Shown in pieces: positions 1 to 7,083 of a DNA stretch of 24,990 nucleotides (within the stretch, counting starts at the first letter, position 1; each line of letters starts with the position of its first letter). The DNA comes from Patescibacteria group bacterium (lineage in GTDB: Bacteria > Patescibacteriota > Minisyncoccia > JAHIHE01), in contig JAHIHE010000004.1 of the NCBI GenBank assembly GCA_018899995.1, forward strand, positions 1-24,990, read 5' to 3'. A program made the translations under genes and the position numbers. The notes beneath the pieces are model-generated. The model was not told the origin of the DNA and made no database searches. It worked only from the letters and a program-made list of their open reading frames with translations.

Positions 1-8
1 AGCATCAA

Positions 9-61
9 ATCATCTAAAATGACACCAAGAGGCTCATTGATACATCATCTAAAATGACACC
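9..61. repeat. Tandem 18-bp transposase end repeats
   Basis: Two identical 18-bp copies occupy 9-26 and 44-61. An imperfect inverted copy lies at 1372-1393. They sit directly upstream of the transposase start, so they may act as both transposon end and promoter-proximal binding sites. Confidence 0.75.
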
Positions 62-108
62 GAAATTTATGGTAGAATATAGGGTTAATTCTTAACCCCA
101 TACAAGCC

Positions 109-1389
109 ATGAATACAGAAGCCAGAAAACAATATATGGATACCTTAAGAGAAAGATATTTTAAAGGAATCAAAAAAGAAAAAGGAGAAATTCTAAATGA
201 GTATTGCAGAAATACAAAACAAGACAGAAAATATGCCATCAAAAAATTCAACTACAAGATAAAACCTAAAAGCAAAGAAGATAGAAAAAACAGAGCTTGT
301 TTTTATGATGGCAATGTTATCGTCGTTTTAGTTGAGATTTGGAAAATATTTGATTATCCTTGCGGACAAACCCCGTTAGAAATGCAATTTCTAACGGGGC
401 AAAGATTGGAAGAAATTTTAGGCGTGGAAGTTGAAAATTTGCGAGCGTGGAAAGAAATCGTTTGCTCGGATGAAATTGCGGAGAAATTAAAGAAAATGAA
501 ATCCGCCACCATTGATCGCCGGCTCAATCACGAAAAAGAAGTTTTAAAATTAAAAGAAAAGTATCGCAAGAAAAGTTCTTTTCTGCTTTCCACTATTCCG
601 GTTAAAACCAGCGCTGATTTTGATAGAAATATCGTTGGCAACGAACAAGTTGATTTTGTGGAAAGTTGCGGCGCTTCCGCTTCTGGAGAATATGTCAATA
701 ATCTGTCTATTTGCGATATTTTCAGCTCTTGGTGGGAAGGCGAAGCCATAATGGGAAAAGGCCAGCAAAGAGCGCTTTCAGGACTGGATAATTGCCGGAA
801 AAGAACTCCTTTTCCTTGGCGCGAATTTCATCCGGATAACGGAACTAATCTTTTGAATTTTGCGGTTTACGCTTACGCGGAAAAAGAAAGATTAAAGTTT
901 TCTCGCTCTCGGCCATATCATAAAAATGACAATTGTTTCATTGAACAAAAAAACTCTACGCACATCCGGCAAGTAATCGGGTATCTGCGGTATGACACAC
1001 AAGAAGAGTTGGATTGTCTGAATGATCTATACCGAAATGAATTAAGGTTGTACAAGAATTTTTTTCAGCCGGTGATTAAATTGAAAAACAAAGAAAGAAC
1101 AGGCGGACATATTAAGAGAAAATACGACCGGGCAAAAACTCCTTACCGCCGATTGATTGAATCCAATCAAATATCCGCCAAAGAAAAAGAAGCGCTGACG
1201 GCAATTTATCAATCGCTTAATCCGGCAGAATTAAAAAGAACGATTGATAAAAAACTGGATAATCTTTACAAAATTTATCAGAAGAAAAAAGGTCAAGAAA
1301 ATATCAATTTAACTAACAAATTAAATCCTTCTTTAGTATCATTTTCCAGGATAGCTCAAAAAGAGGTTTTGGGTGTCATGATTAAATGA
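109..1389 (+). CDS. DDE integrase-fold transposase
   Basis: This is a 426-residue transposase of the group with the signature RSRPYHKNDN followed by (V/I)EQKN. The N-terminal third is a basic helix-turn-helix-like DNA-binding region. The RNase H-fold core follows at about residues 175-290. The catalytic triad is readable as D182 (QVDFVE), D243 (HPDNGTN) and E279 (FIEQKN), with D-to-E spacing of 35 residues as in retroviral-type integrases. The C-terminal 130 residues are Lys/Arg-rich. The ORF is open throughout, so the enzyme may be active. The ATG at 109 has no clear Shine-Dalgarno site. The stop overlaps the right inverted repeat. Residues 88-98 (TPLEMQFLTGQ) are encoded by a perfect palindrome and look inserted between CGQ and RLEEIL. 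The family is close to IS481-like/ISNCY elements; exact IS family is not certain. Confidence 0.85.
   Translation: MNTEARKQYMDTLRERYFKGIKKEKGEILNEYCRNTKQDRKYAIKKFNYKIKPKSKEDRKNRACFYDGNVIVVLVEIWKIFDYPCGQTPLEMQFLTGQRLEEILGVEVENLRAWKEIVCSDEIAEKLKKMKSATIDRRLNHEKEVLKLKEKYRKKSSFLLSTIPVKTSADFDRNIVGNEQVDFVESCGASASGEYVNNLSICDIFSSWWEGEAIMGKGQQRALSGLDNCRKRTPFPWREFHPDNGTNLLNFAVYAYAEKERLKFSRSRPYHKNDNCFIEQKNSTHIRQVIGYLRYDTQEELDCLNDLYRNELRLYKNFFQPVIKLKNKERTGGHIKRKYDRAKTPYRRLIESNQISAKEKEALTAIYQSLNPAELKRTIDKKLDNLYKIYQKKKGQENINLTNKLNPSLVSFSRIAQKEVLGVMIK
370..402 (+). repeat. In-frame palindromic insertion in transposase
   Basis: Arms of 13 bp (371-383 and 387-399) are perfect reverse complements around a 3-nt loop. 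The 33-nt block encodes 11 residues and leaves a CAA duplication at its edges. Removing it restores the continuous sequence CGQ-RLEEIL, which fits the conserved CGxRL context of this transposase group as I recall it. It is a candidate small palindromic element that is tolerated in protein. Confidence 0.55.
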
Positions 1390-1435
1390 TTTGACACGAC
1401 CCGTAATAATTCGGAAAAAAAGTTCGGGTATCATT

Positions 1436-1472
1436 CTTACAAACTTGAGAATATAAGGATATCGTGTATAAT
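1436..1472 (+). promoter_or_regulatory. Promoter and ArsR-type operator (regulator)
   Basis: A -35 TTGAGA (1445-1450) and a -10 TATAAT (1467-1472) are separated by 16 bp. The operator at 1436-1457 covers the -35. It shares 20 of 22 positions with the copy at 1771-1792, and in both the -10 starts 30-31 bp from the operator start. The ATG at 1479 lies 6 nt after the -10, so the transcript is probably leaderless. Autorepression by the encoded ArsR-like protein is inferred. Confidence 0.7.
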
Positions 1473-1478
1473 GTAGAT

Positions 1479-1763
1479 ATGGGAAAAATAAAAACGGCAA
1501 AACAAATGGAACGGCACCTCAAAGGGATGGCGAATCACTACCGCATTGAGATATTGCTTCTGGTTGCGGCGCGTGAAACAATAACCCTTGAAGGCATCGT
1601 AGAGGCGCTCAGAGCAAACGAGAAAACCATCGGCGAACACACAAGGCGGTTATATCAGGCGGGACTTATCAACAAAAAATACCGCGGCAAATTCGTGGAG
1701 CATACTTTATCGCCGTACGGGAAAATATTTGTCGGTTTCCTGAAATCATTTCAACGCACATGA
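1479..1763 (+). CDS. ArsR-like winged-helix transcriptional regulator
   Basis: This 94-residue protein is built almost entirely of a winged helix-turn-helix. The motif LEGIVEALRANEKTIGEHTRRLYQAGLINKKYRGKFVEHTLSPYG matches the ArsR/DUF-type fold in parts: recognition helix near EKTIGEHTRRL, then the wing near YRGKFVEHTLS. No Cys pairs for metal sensing are present, so its signal is unknown. A GTG at 1464 would add five residues but would lie inside the -10 region, so ATG 1479 is preferred. Palindromic operators flank it on both sides and the second lies in front of the GerMN gene, suggesting that it represses itself and that neighbour. Confidence 0.75.
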   Translation: MGKIKTAKQMERHLKGMANHYRIEILLLVAARETITLEGIVEALRANEKTIGEHTRRLYQAGLINKKYRGKFVEHTLSPYGKIFVGFLKSFQRT

Positions 1764-1770
1764 CAACATC

Positions 1771-1806
1771 CTTACAAACTTAAGAATGTAAGTATGTTTG
1801 TAGAAT
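1771..1806 (+). promoter_or_regulatory. Second ArsR-type operator and promoter
   Basis: The 22-bp operator (1771-1792) has half-sites CTTACA and TGTAAG around a central CTTAAG and is symmetric at 18 of 22 positions. A -35-like TTAAGA overlaps it and the -10 TAGAAT is at 1801-1806. The next gene's ATG at 1815 begins 8 nt after the -10, again consistent with a leaderless message. Confidence 0.7.
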
Positions 1807-1814
1807 AAAATTTC

Positions 1815-2304
1815 ATGCGCTTCATGCAAATCAACAACTTTTTCAAATTGGTGGTTGTGTTGGTTTTATATTCCATTTGGCAACTGTCGGCTAACGCGCC
1901 GGAGCGGGTAAAATTGTATTATTACAATCCCGAACTGGACAGAGACGAGTCGGACAATATTGCCTGCGGCAGAAAAGGGCTGGCGCCGGTTGAGAAAAAA
2001 ATTCCAATAACCAATACACCGATTCAAGACGCAATCAATCTTTTACTGAAGGGGAAAGAAAACCTGACTCAAACCGATAAAACTCAAGGAATTACCACCG
2101 AATATCCTTTGGAAGGGCTTGCGCTGAAAAAGAGCCTCGTTAAAAGATGGAGTTTTAACGCTTGAATTTGATGACCCCAAAAATAAAACCGTTGGCGGTT
2201 CCTGCCGGGTGGGCATTCTCTGGTTTCAGATTGAAGCAACAGCAAAACAATTTTCCGAAGTCCAGCAAGTCCGTTTCCTGCCGGAAGATATTTTTCAGCC
2301 GTAA
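1815..2304 (+). pseudogene. GerMN-domain protein, frameshifted
   Basis: Frame 1 gives 116 residues: an N-terminal hydrophobic segment (about residues 8-25, signal anchor or signal peptide), then YYYNPELDRDESDNIACGRK and TNTPIQDAINLLLKG, typical of GerMN domains. It runs into a stop at 2163-2165. The rest of the domain continues in the +1 frame from about 2138 to a TAA at 2302-2304, reading KDGVLTLEFDD, then GGSCRVGILWFQIEATAKQF and VRFLPEDIFQP. One extra base near 2132-2139 (GAGCCTCG) explains the shift. The two halves together give a normal-length secreted GerMN protein of about 162 residues. Either the gene is recently broken, the read has an error, or the shift is programmed. It lies behind the second ArsR operator. 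Confidence 0.8.
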
Positions 2305-2315
2305 GCTACTTACTT

Positions 2316-2339
2316 GAACCCTTTCTGGGTTCTTTTTTT
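2316..2339 (+). terminator. Intrinsic terminator after GerMN gene
   Basis: Stem GAACCC/GGGTTC (2316-2321 and 2327-2332) has a 5-nt loop and is followed by a run of seven T. It lies 12 nt after the GerMN stop. Confidence 0.8.
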
Positions 2340-2525
2340 ATCCGTCTTCACAGAAGATTATTGTTATAATGCTACAAAGTATCATAGCAGTTATACTATG
2401 ATTCTTGGAAGAATCATAGTAAGGGCAAATTTTTTGCCCTTACTTTATTTTGACACAATAATTTATTGTTGCTACCATTTAAATATATATCTTAATTATT
2501 ATACATAATACTTAATACCGAACCC
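2340..2525 (+). promoter_or_regulatory. serS leader with two hairpins and promoter
   Basis: A perfect 12-bp inverted repeat (2395-2406/2409-2420) is followed at once by a 9-bp one (2421-2429/2433-2441). A -10-like TATAAT is at 2365-2370 without a good -35. A better promoter is TTGACA 2450-2455, 17 bp, TACCAT 2473-2478, downstream of both hairpins. There is no Shine-Dalgarno site before the serS ATG. No conserved T-box sequence is present. Confidence 0.5.
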
Positions 2526-3848
2526 ATGCTTGACATAAAATTCATCAGAGAAAGCCAAAAAGAGCTTAAAAAAGCCATTAAAAACAAAGGCATTGATTTG
2601 GATTTGGATAAACTTTTGGCGGTGGACGATAAACGAGTCGGCCTTCTTCGGGAAATTGAGAAGCTGAATGCAGAGAAAAATAACATTAACAATTTAATCA
2701 GAAGTGCTAAAACCGAAAAAGAGCGAAAAAAAATTATAGAAGATGGTAGAAAAATTAAAAATAAAATTGAAACGATCGAACCGAAATTTAAGAAAATCCA
2801 GCAGGAATTTGACTTGTTGATGGCAAAAGTTCCGATTATTCCTTCGCCGGATACGCCGATTGGAAAAAACGAGGCGGACAACGCGGAAATTTATCGCTGG
2901 GGCGAAAAACCAAAACTTGCTTTCAGTCCCAAAGACCATATTGAATTGGGAAAACAGCTTGATATTTTGGATATGGAGCGCGGCAAAAAAGTCGCCGGCT
3001 ACCGCGGATATTATCTTAAAAACGAAGGCGCGCAACTGGTAATGGCGATGATGATGTACGCTTTCAATAAAATGGTCAAACGCGGCTACATCCCGATGAT
3101 TCCGCCGACGCTTGTAAAAGGATTCTCTCTTTTCGGAACGGGATATTTCAAAGGTCTAAAATACGACGACAAAGTTGACGAACTTTACCAGATAGCGGGT
3201 TCTGACAAAGAGGCCGGCGGAGCAATCAGTAAAGAAAAAAAATTTTTAGTGGGCACGGCAGAGCCGTCCTTGCTCGCTTATTACGCAGGAGAGGTTTTAA
3301 AAGAGGAAAACCTGCCGCTTAAAATTTCCGGATACAGCCAGTGCTACCGGAGCGAAATAGGAAGTTACGGAAAAGACACCAAGGGCATATACCGCGTGCA
3401 CGAATTTATGAAAATTGAACAGGTGATAATTTGCAAAGCGGACATCAAAGAAGCGGAAAAATTGCAGGAAGAAATGCTTGGAATTTCCAAAGAAATTTTG
3501 GAGGAACTGGGTTTGCTTTATCGTCAGATAATAATCTGCGCCGGAGATTTAAGCCCGGGGAAATACCGGCAGTACGATCTTGAAGTGTATTCGGCCGCGA
3601 ATGATTGGTATCGCGAATGCGGCTCGGCAAGCATTTTTTTGGATTGGCAGGCGCGCCGGCTTAATGTGAAATATGCCGATAAAGAAGGCAAGAAAAAATA
3701 TGTTTATATGCTCAATAACACCGGCTTGGCCTCGCCGCGGATTTTAATCGCAATTTTGGAAAATTACCAGCAGGCGGACGGCTCGGTGAAAATCCCGAAG
3801 GTTTTGCGGGAATATATGGGAAAGGATATAATAAGACCGAGAAAATAA
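2526..3848 (+). CDS. serS: Seryl-tRNA synthetase
   Basis: The 440-residue class II synthetase charges tRNA-Ser (and tRNA-Sec where present) with serine in the cytoplasm. Residues 1-105 form the long antiparallel coiled-coil tRNA-binding arm. Motif 1 is near 187-200 (GYIPMIPPTLVK), the serine-binding TAE triplet is at 244-246, motif 2 spans about 272-290 (CYRSEIGSYGKDT), and motif 3 is at about 400-415 (SPRILIAILENYQ). The length is normal. The motif-2 region reads HEFMKIEQ rather than the usual HQFxKVE, and motif 3 has ASPR for the usual AVGR, both fitting a divergent Patescibacteria-type enzyme. The start codon has no Shine-Dalgarno site. It heads a run of core genes in the same direction. 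Confidence 0.95.
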   Translation: MLDIKFIRESQKELKKAIKNKGIDLDLDKLLAVDDKRVGLLREIEKLNAEKNNINNLIRSAKTEKERKKIIEDGRKIKNKIETIEPKFKKIQQEFDLLMAKVPIIPSPDTPIGKNEADNAEIYRWGEKPKLAFSPKDHIELGKQLDILDMERGKKVAGYRGYYLKNEGAQLVMAMMMYAFNKMVKRGYIPMIPPTLVKGFSLFGTGYFKGLKYDDKVDELYQIAGSDKEAGGAISKEKKFLVGTAEPSLLAYYAGEVLKEENLPLKISGYSQCYRSEIGSYGKDTKGIYRVHEFMKIEQVIICKADIKEAEKLQEEMLGISKEILEELGLLYRQIIICAGDLSPGKYRQYDLEVYSAANDWYRECGSASIFLDWQARRLNVKYADKEGKKKYVYMLNNTGLASPRILIAILENYQQADGSVKIPKVLREYMGKDIIRPRK

Positions 3849-3885
3849 GACCCTTAAATTCTTAATAAACAACAATCTTCCAAAT

Positions 3886-4455
3886 ATGGAACAATTCGAA
3901 ACTTTTTTAAAAAATTACGGAAATGGTCTTTTCTGGATTCTAATACTGATAATTTTTGATGGATTATTCTTAAAGCGGCTGGTGAAGCGGCTAGTTAGGC
4001 TGATTATCAAATTTGATTATAGGAAAAGTGGCGCAAAAGAAAAACTGGAGGCGAAAATGAGAACGCTTGGCGGCGTAGTAGTCAATATGGGGAATATGTT
4101 GGTTTTATTTGCCATTATTTTGATTTTACTGCGGATATTCAAAGTTGACACGGGACCGGTTTTGGCAGGAGCCGGCATTATTGGATTGGTTATAGGATTT
4201 GGAACCCAATCGTTAATCAAGGACTTCGTGTCGGGACTTTTTATTTTAATAGAGAATCAATATAATGTCGGCGATCGGGTGAAAATCGGGACATTTGAGG
4301 GCGAGGTTAAAAAAATCACAATTCGTTCCACGATTTTAGAAGATAATGAAGGCAGGATTATCTACCTTCCCAATGGGACAATTACTACTGTCATAAATTA
4401 TTCGCAAGGAAAAACGGATCAGTCGGTCGTCCCCAAGCAGTTTCAATCAAAGTAG
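3886..4455 (+). CDS. Short MscS-family mechanosensitive channel
   Basis: This is a 189-residue membrane protein. Helices are predicted at about 14-30, 64-85 and 90-122; the last matches the Gly/Ala-rich MscS pore helix (GPVLAGAGIIGLVIGFGTQS). It is followed by the beta domain (NVGDRVKIGTFEGEVKKITIRST) and the LPNG turn. MscS relieves turgor during hypo-osmotic shock in the inner membrane. The protein stops right after the beta domain (VINYSQGK), so the C-terminal alpha/beta cage domain of the usual ~280-residue protein is missing. No obvious frameshifted continuation is visible, so it may be a naturally short form. It lies 37 bp after serS with no clear ribosome binding site. Confidence 0.85.
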   Translation: MEQFETFLKNYGNGLFWILILIIFDGLFLKRLVKRLVRLIIKFDYRKSGAKEKLEAKMRTLGGVVVNMGNMLVLFAIILILLRIFKVDTGPVLAGAGIIGLVIGFGTQSLIKDFVSGLFILIENQYNVGDRVKIGTFEGEVKKITIRSTILEDNEGRIIYLPNGTITTVINYSQGKTDQSVVPKQFQSK

Positions 4456-4488
4456 ATGGTTTGGCGTTTTTGAAATCTAAAATCAATT

Positions 4489-4494
4489 TATAAT
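4489..4494 (+). promoter_or_regulatory. -10 box for leaderless exchanger gene
   Basis: TATAAT at 4489-4494 ends 8 nt before the ATG at 4503 and sits in an imperfect palindrome (4482-4498, arms ATCAATT/AATTGAT). The -35 is weak. It decides between a TTG start (4494, inside the -10) and ATG 4503. Confidence 0.5.
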
Positions 4495-4502
4495 TGATCA
4501 TA

Positions 4503-5483
4503 ATGATTTGGTTTTATGTCCTAATTTTTATAATCTCTTGCGTTTTACTTTATTTTGCCGGAGAATTTTTAGTTAAAGGACTTACGCGAATAGCCAAGTT
4601 CTTAGGTTGGAAAGAATTCGTAGTCGCGTTTCTGCTAATAGCTTTTGCAAGCTCATTGCCAAATCTCTCGCTTGGAGTTTCCTCGGCTTTGCATGGAGTT
4701 CCTCAGCTTTCTTTCGGCGATGTTTTGGGAAACAATATGATAGCTATGACTTTGGCCGTAGGTTTGGCGGCTTTCTTTTCCAGAGACGGAATCACAGGCA
4801 ACAGTCAAACGATTCAAACAACAGCGGTTTTCGTTTTAGTCTCCGCGATTCTGCCTTTGCTTTTAGTGGCGGATGGAATCCTTTCAAGGATTGACGGCGT
4901 TTTACTCATCTCTTTTTTTGGTTGTTATCTTTATTGGCTTTTTTCAAAAAAAGAAAGATTTTCACGAGTTTACAACAATGAGCGCGATACTCAACTTCAT
5001 TTTGGGATTTCAAACTTCTTTAAAGACATAAGCAGAGTATTACTTGGAGTAATTTTTGTAATAATCGCGGCTGAGGGAATTGTAAGATCGTCTGCTTTTT
5101 TTGCCTCCACTTTTAATTTGCCGCTGGTTTTAATCGGAATTTTTGTTACCGGAGCGGGAAACGCTTTGCCGGAGATATATTTTAGCATAGTTTTAGCCAA
5201 AAGGGGGCACAATTGGATGATTTTAGGCGGATTGATGGGCGCCGTTATAATACCCGCTACTTTGGTTTTAGGAATAGTTTCTTTGATACATCCAATTGAA
5301 ATTGCCAATTTTTCATACGGAATTATCGCAAGATTATTTTTAATTATCGCGTCTTTGTTCTTCTTTTTCTCGGTGTTAACTGGCAAAAAAATCACGAGGA
5401 AAGAAGCTCTGGTTTTGTTGGGAATTTATATTGTTTTTATCTTAACTGAAATCGCCATGGGGATATATGAGAATATTAAATAG
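4503..5483 (+). CDS. Sodium/calcium exchanger family protein
   Basis: This integral membrane protein of about 326 residues belongs to the CaCA superfamily (YrbG-like), which swaps Ca2+ for Na+ or H+. Two inverted alpha repeats are readable: FASSLPNLSLGVSSALHG followed by FGDVLGNNM, and GAGNALPEIYFSIVLAKRG followed by LGGLMGAVI. The canonical GTS(L/S)PE is degenerate in repeat 1 (ASSLPN, Asn for the usual Glu) and closer in repeat 2 (NALPE). Loss of the acidic residue in repeat 1 may change ion preference. About ten hydrophobic segments fill the protein. ATG 4503 is preferred over TTG 4494, which overlaps the promoter. Confidence 0.85.
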   Translation: MIWFYVLIFIISCVLLYFAGEFLVKGLTRIAKFLGWKEFVVAFLLIAFASSLPNLSLGVSSALHGVPQLSFGDVLGNNMIAMTLAVGLAAFFSRDGITGNSQTIQTTAVFVLVSAILPLLLVADGILSRIDGVLLISFFGCYLYWLFSKKERFSRVYNNERDTQLHFGISNFFKDISRVLLGVIFVIIAAEGIVRSSAFFASTFNLPLVLIGIFVTGAGNALPEIYFSIVLAKRGHNWMILGGLMGAVIIPATLVLGIVSLIHPIEIANFSYGIIARLFLIIASLFFFFSVLTGKKITRKEALVLLGIYIVFILTEIAMGIYENIK

Positions 5484-5543
5484 CGCTTAAGCGGGAAAGG
5501 CGATAAAGCGAAAAGAGATGGTTCCAGTTGATTTGATAAATTT

Positions 5544-5571
5544 ATTAGAAATTAGAAATTAGAAATTAGAA
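5544..5571 (+). repeat. Four tandem ATTAGAA heptamers
   Basis: Four exact 7-bp repeats lie directly before TATAAT (5574-5579) and the EndoQ ATG (5581). Copy number may vary by slippage. With so short a gap to the ATG, the TATAAT is unlikely to be this gene's own leaderless -10. Confidence 0.8.
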
Positions 5572-5580
5572 ATTATAATT

Positions 5581-6915
5581 ATGCGCTTTATCTGCGATTT
5601 CCACATTCACTCCAAATACTCGCGGGCTACCAGCCGGCAGATGGAGCCGGAAACGCTTGCTTATTGGGCCGCCATCAAGGGAATAAATGTTTTAGGCGCC
5701 GGCGATTTTACTCACCCAGCGTGGGTGAAAGAGCTGAAGGAAAAACTGGAGCCGGCGGAAAAAGGGCTTTACAAATTAAAAGACCCGAATTTTAAGCCGA
5801 AAGAAAATTCCGAGTTTGGCGTTTCGCGCCAATCGCTGGAAAAGGCGCGGTTTGTTTTAACCGCGGAAATATCCAGCATTTATTCCAAAGCCGGAAAAGT
5901 CAGGCGCGCGCATAATGTTATTTTCGCGCCCGATTTTGAAACGGTTGAAAAAATTAATTCAAAATTGGAGCAAATCGGAAATTTAAAATCCGACGGACGG
6001 CCGATTTTGGGCCTTGACGCAAAAGAACTTTTAAAAATCATTTTGAGCGTTTCTCCGGCTGCGGTGATGGTTCCGGCTCACGCCTGGACGCCATGGTTCT
6101 CCGTTTTCGGCTCAAAATCCGGCTTTGATTCTTTGGAGGAATGTTTTGACGATTACGCTAAATACATTTTCGCGATAGAAACGGGATTATCAAGCGACCC
6201 GGGGATGAACTGGCGGCTTTCGGCCCTTGACAAAATAACCTTGATTTCCAATTCGGACGCGCATTCTCCGGCAAACCTCGGCCGCGAAGCCAATGTTTTT
6301 GAGGGAGAAAGCATTGATTATTATTCAATAATGAGCGCGCTGAAAAACAAGGGACATTCGGACACAACCAAAACAGCGCCTTTGAAATTTTCGTACACCA
6401 TAGAATTTTTTCCCGAAGAAGGAAAATATCATTACGACGGACACCGGCTTTGCAATGTTTCAATGGGTCCCGAAGAAACAAAAAAAGCGAAAGGAGTTTG
6501 TCCGGTGTGCCGAAAGCCGCTGACTATCGGAGTGATGTACAGGGTTGAAGAACTGGCTGACCGGCCTGTTGGCGGAAAGCCGGAGCGGGTAATTCCTTAC
6601 AAAAACCTGATTCCTTTGGAAGAAATTATCGCCGACGCGCTGGGGCTGGGAAAAATTTCCAAAGCGACAAGAGCGGAATACGTCAAACTGATTTGCGCTC
6701 TTGGAAGCGAGTTCAATATTTTGCTTGACGCGCCGATTGAAGAAATCGCCAAGCATAGCGAGCCGATTATCGCCGAAGGTGTAAAAAGGACGCGAGAGCA
6801 AAAAGCAAAAGTAGTTCCGGGCTTTGACGGCGAATACGGAAAAATTAAAATTTTTGAAGAAAGCGAGAGGGAAAAATTCAAGGAAGAAAAAAAAGAACGC
6901 CAAAAATTGTTTTAG
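5581..6915 (+). CDS. Endonuclease Q-type PHP nuclease
   Basis: This 444-residue PHP-domain protein matches the EndoQ family, which nicks DNA 5' of deaminated bases (uracil, hypoxanthine) and abasic sites. Metal ligands of the PHP domain are visible: H8 and H10 (FHIHSKYS), D42 and H45 (GDFTHPAW), E96, H111, H167 (PAHAWTPW), D226 and H228 (SNSDAHSP). A zinc-binding module follows with C291, C307 and C310 (GVCPVCRKPL) plus His near 284-288. Then comes the typical GVMYRVEELADR. The C-terminal 30 residues are highly charged. Length fits the family (about 400-430 in archaea). It is best known from Thermococcales and few bacteria. It is often mis-annotated as a UvrD-like helicase. Confidence 0.85.
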   Translation: MRFICDFHIHSKYSRATSRQMEPETLAYWAAIKGINVLGAGDFTHPAWVKELKEKLEPAEKGLYKLKDPNFKPKENSEFGVSRQSLEKARFVLTAEISSIYSKAGKVRRAHNVIFAPDFETVEKINSKLEQIGNLKSDGRPILGLDAKELLKIILSVSPAAVMVPAHAWTPWFSVFGSKSGFDSLEECFDDYAKYIFAIETGLSSDPGMNWRLSALDKITLISNSDAHSPANLGREANVFEGESIDYYSIMSALKNKGHSDTTKTAPLKFSYTIEFFPEEGKYHYDGHRLCNVSMGPEETKKAKGVCPVCRKPLTIGVMYRVEELADRPVGGKPERVIPYKNLIPLEEIIADALGLGKISKATRAEYVKLICALGSEFNILLDAPIEEIAKHSEPIIAEGVKRTREQKAKVVPGFDGEYGKIKIFEESEREKFKEEKKERQKLF

Positions 6916-6922
6916 AAAGTTT

Positions 6923-6946
6923 GCCCTCATAGCTCAATGGATAGAC
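6923..6946 (+). other. Truncated tRNA 5' half
   Basis: These 24 nt match the first 23 positions of the complete tRNA-Arg at 7084 with five differences, all transitions: acceptor strand, TAGCTCAA and GGATAGA of the D arm. No anticodon arm or T arm follows, so this is a relic. It may mark an earlier integration or recombination at a tRNA gene. Confidence 0.6.
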
Positions 6947-7083
6947 CTGCCCGCCATTTGCCCTTAACCTTTTTTGAAGCTTTATCTGTGTTTAATTAGC
7001 TAAAATACGGAAATTCTAAAATAGAACGATAAGGCTTTGGCAGGCGGGGCAAGTCCCTTCAAATTAGTTTAATTTAAATTTTT
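6947..7083. other. Spacer between tRNA relic and tRNA-Arg
   Basis: There is no ORF. GC-rich blocks CTGCCCGCC (6947-6955) and GGCAGGCGGGGC near 7038-7049 are partly complementary, but not in an order that forms one simple hairpin. A group I intron is unlikely at this length and no tRNA 3' half is present. Confidence 0.4.

Larger units (their letters stand above)
5..1393 (+). mobile_element. Insertion sequence with DDE transposase
   Basis: The left end carries an 18-bp direct repeat, at 9-26 and 44-61, ending in AATGACACC. Its inverted counterpart, starting GGTGTCAT, lies at 1372-1393 and overlaps the transposase stop codon. Aligning 5-26 with the reverse complement of 1372-1393 gives about 19 matches over 22 positions with one small gap. 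The single ORF between them is the transposase. The exact outer tips and target duplication cannot be fixed because the left end is at the window edge. The two tandem left copies, 35 bp apart, look like repeated transposase binding sites (inference). Confidence 0.7.

Noticed and set aside
1464..1478. GTG start for the ArsR-like gene
   Set aside because: It lies just before and within the -10 hexamer, so it would not be in the mRNA; ATG 1479 fits the promoter.
2340..2525. T-box riboswitch before serS
   Set aside because: Two hairpins are present but the conserved T-box bulge sequence and a terminator/antiterminator pair are missing, and a good promoter lies downstream of the hairpins.
6923..7083. 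Intron-containing tRNA
   Set aside because: No T arm or acceptor 3' strand follows the 5' half, and the stretch is too short for a group I intron.
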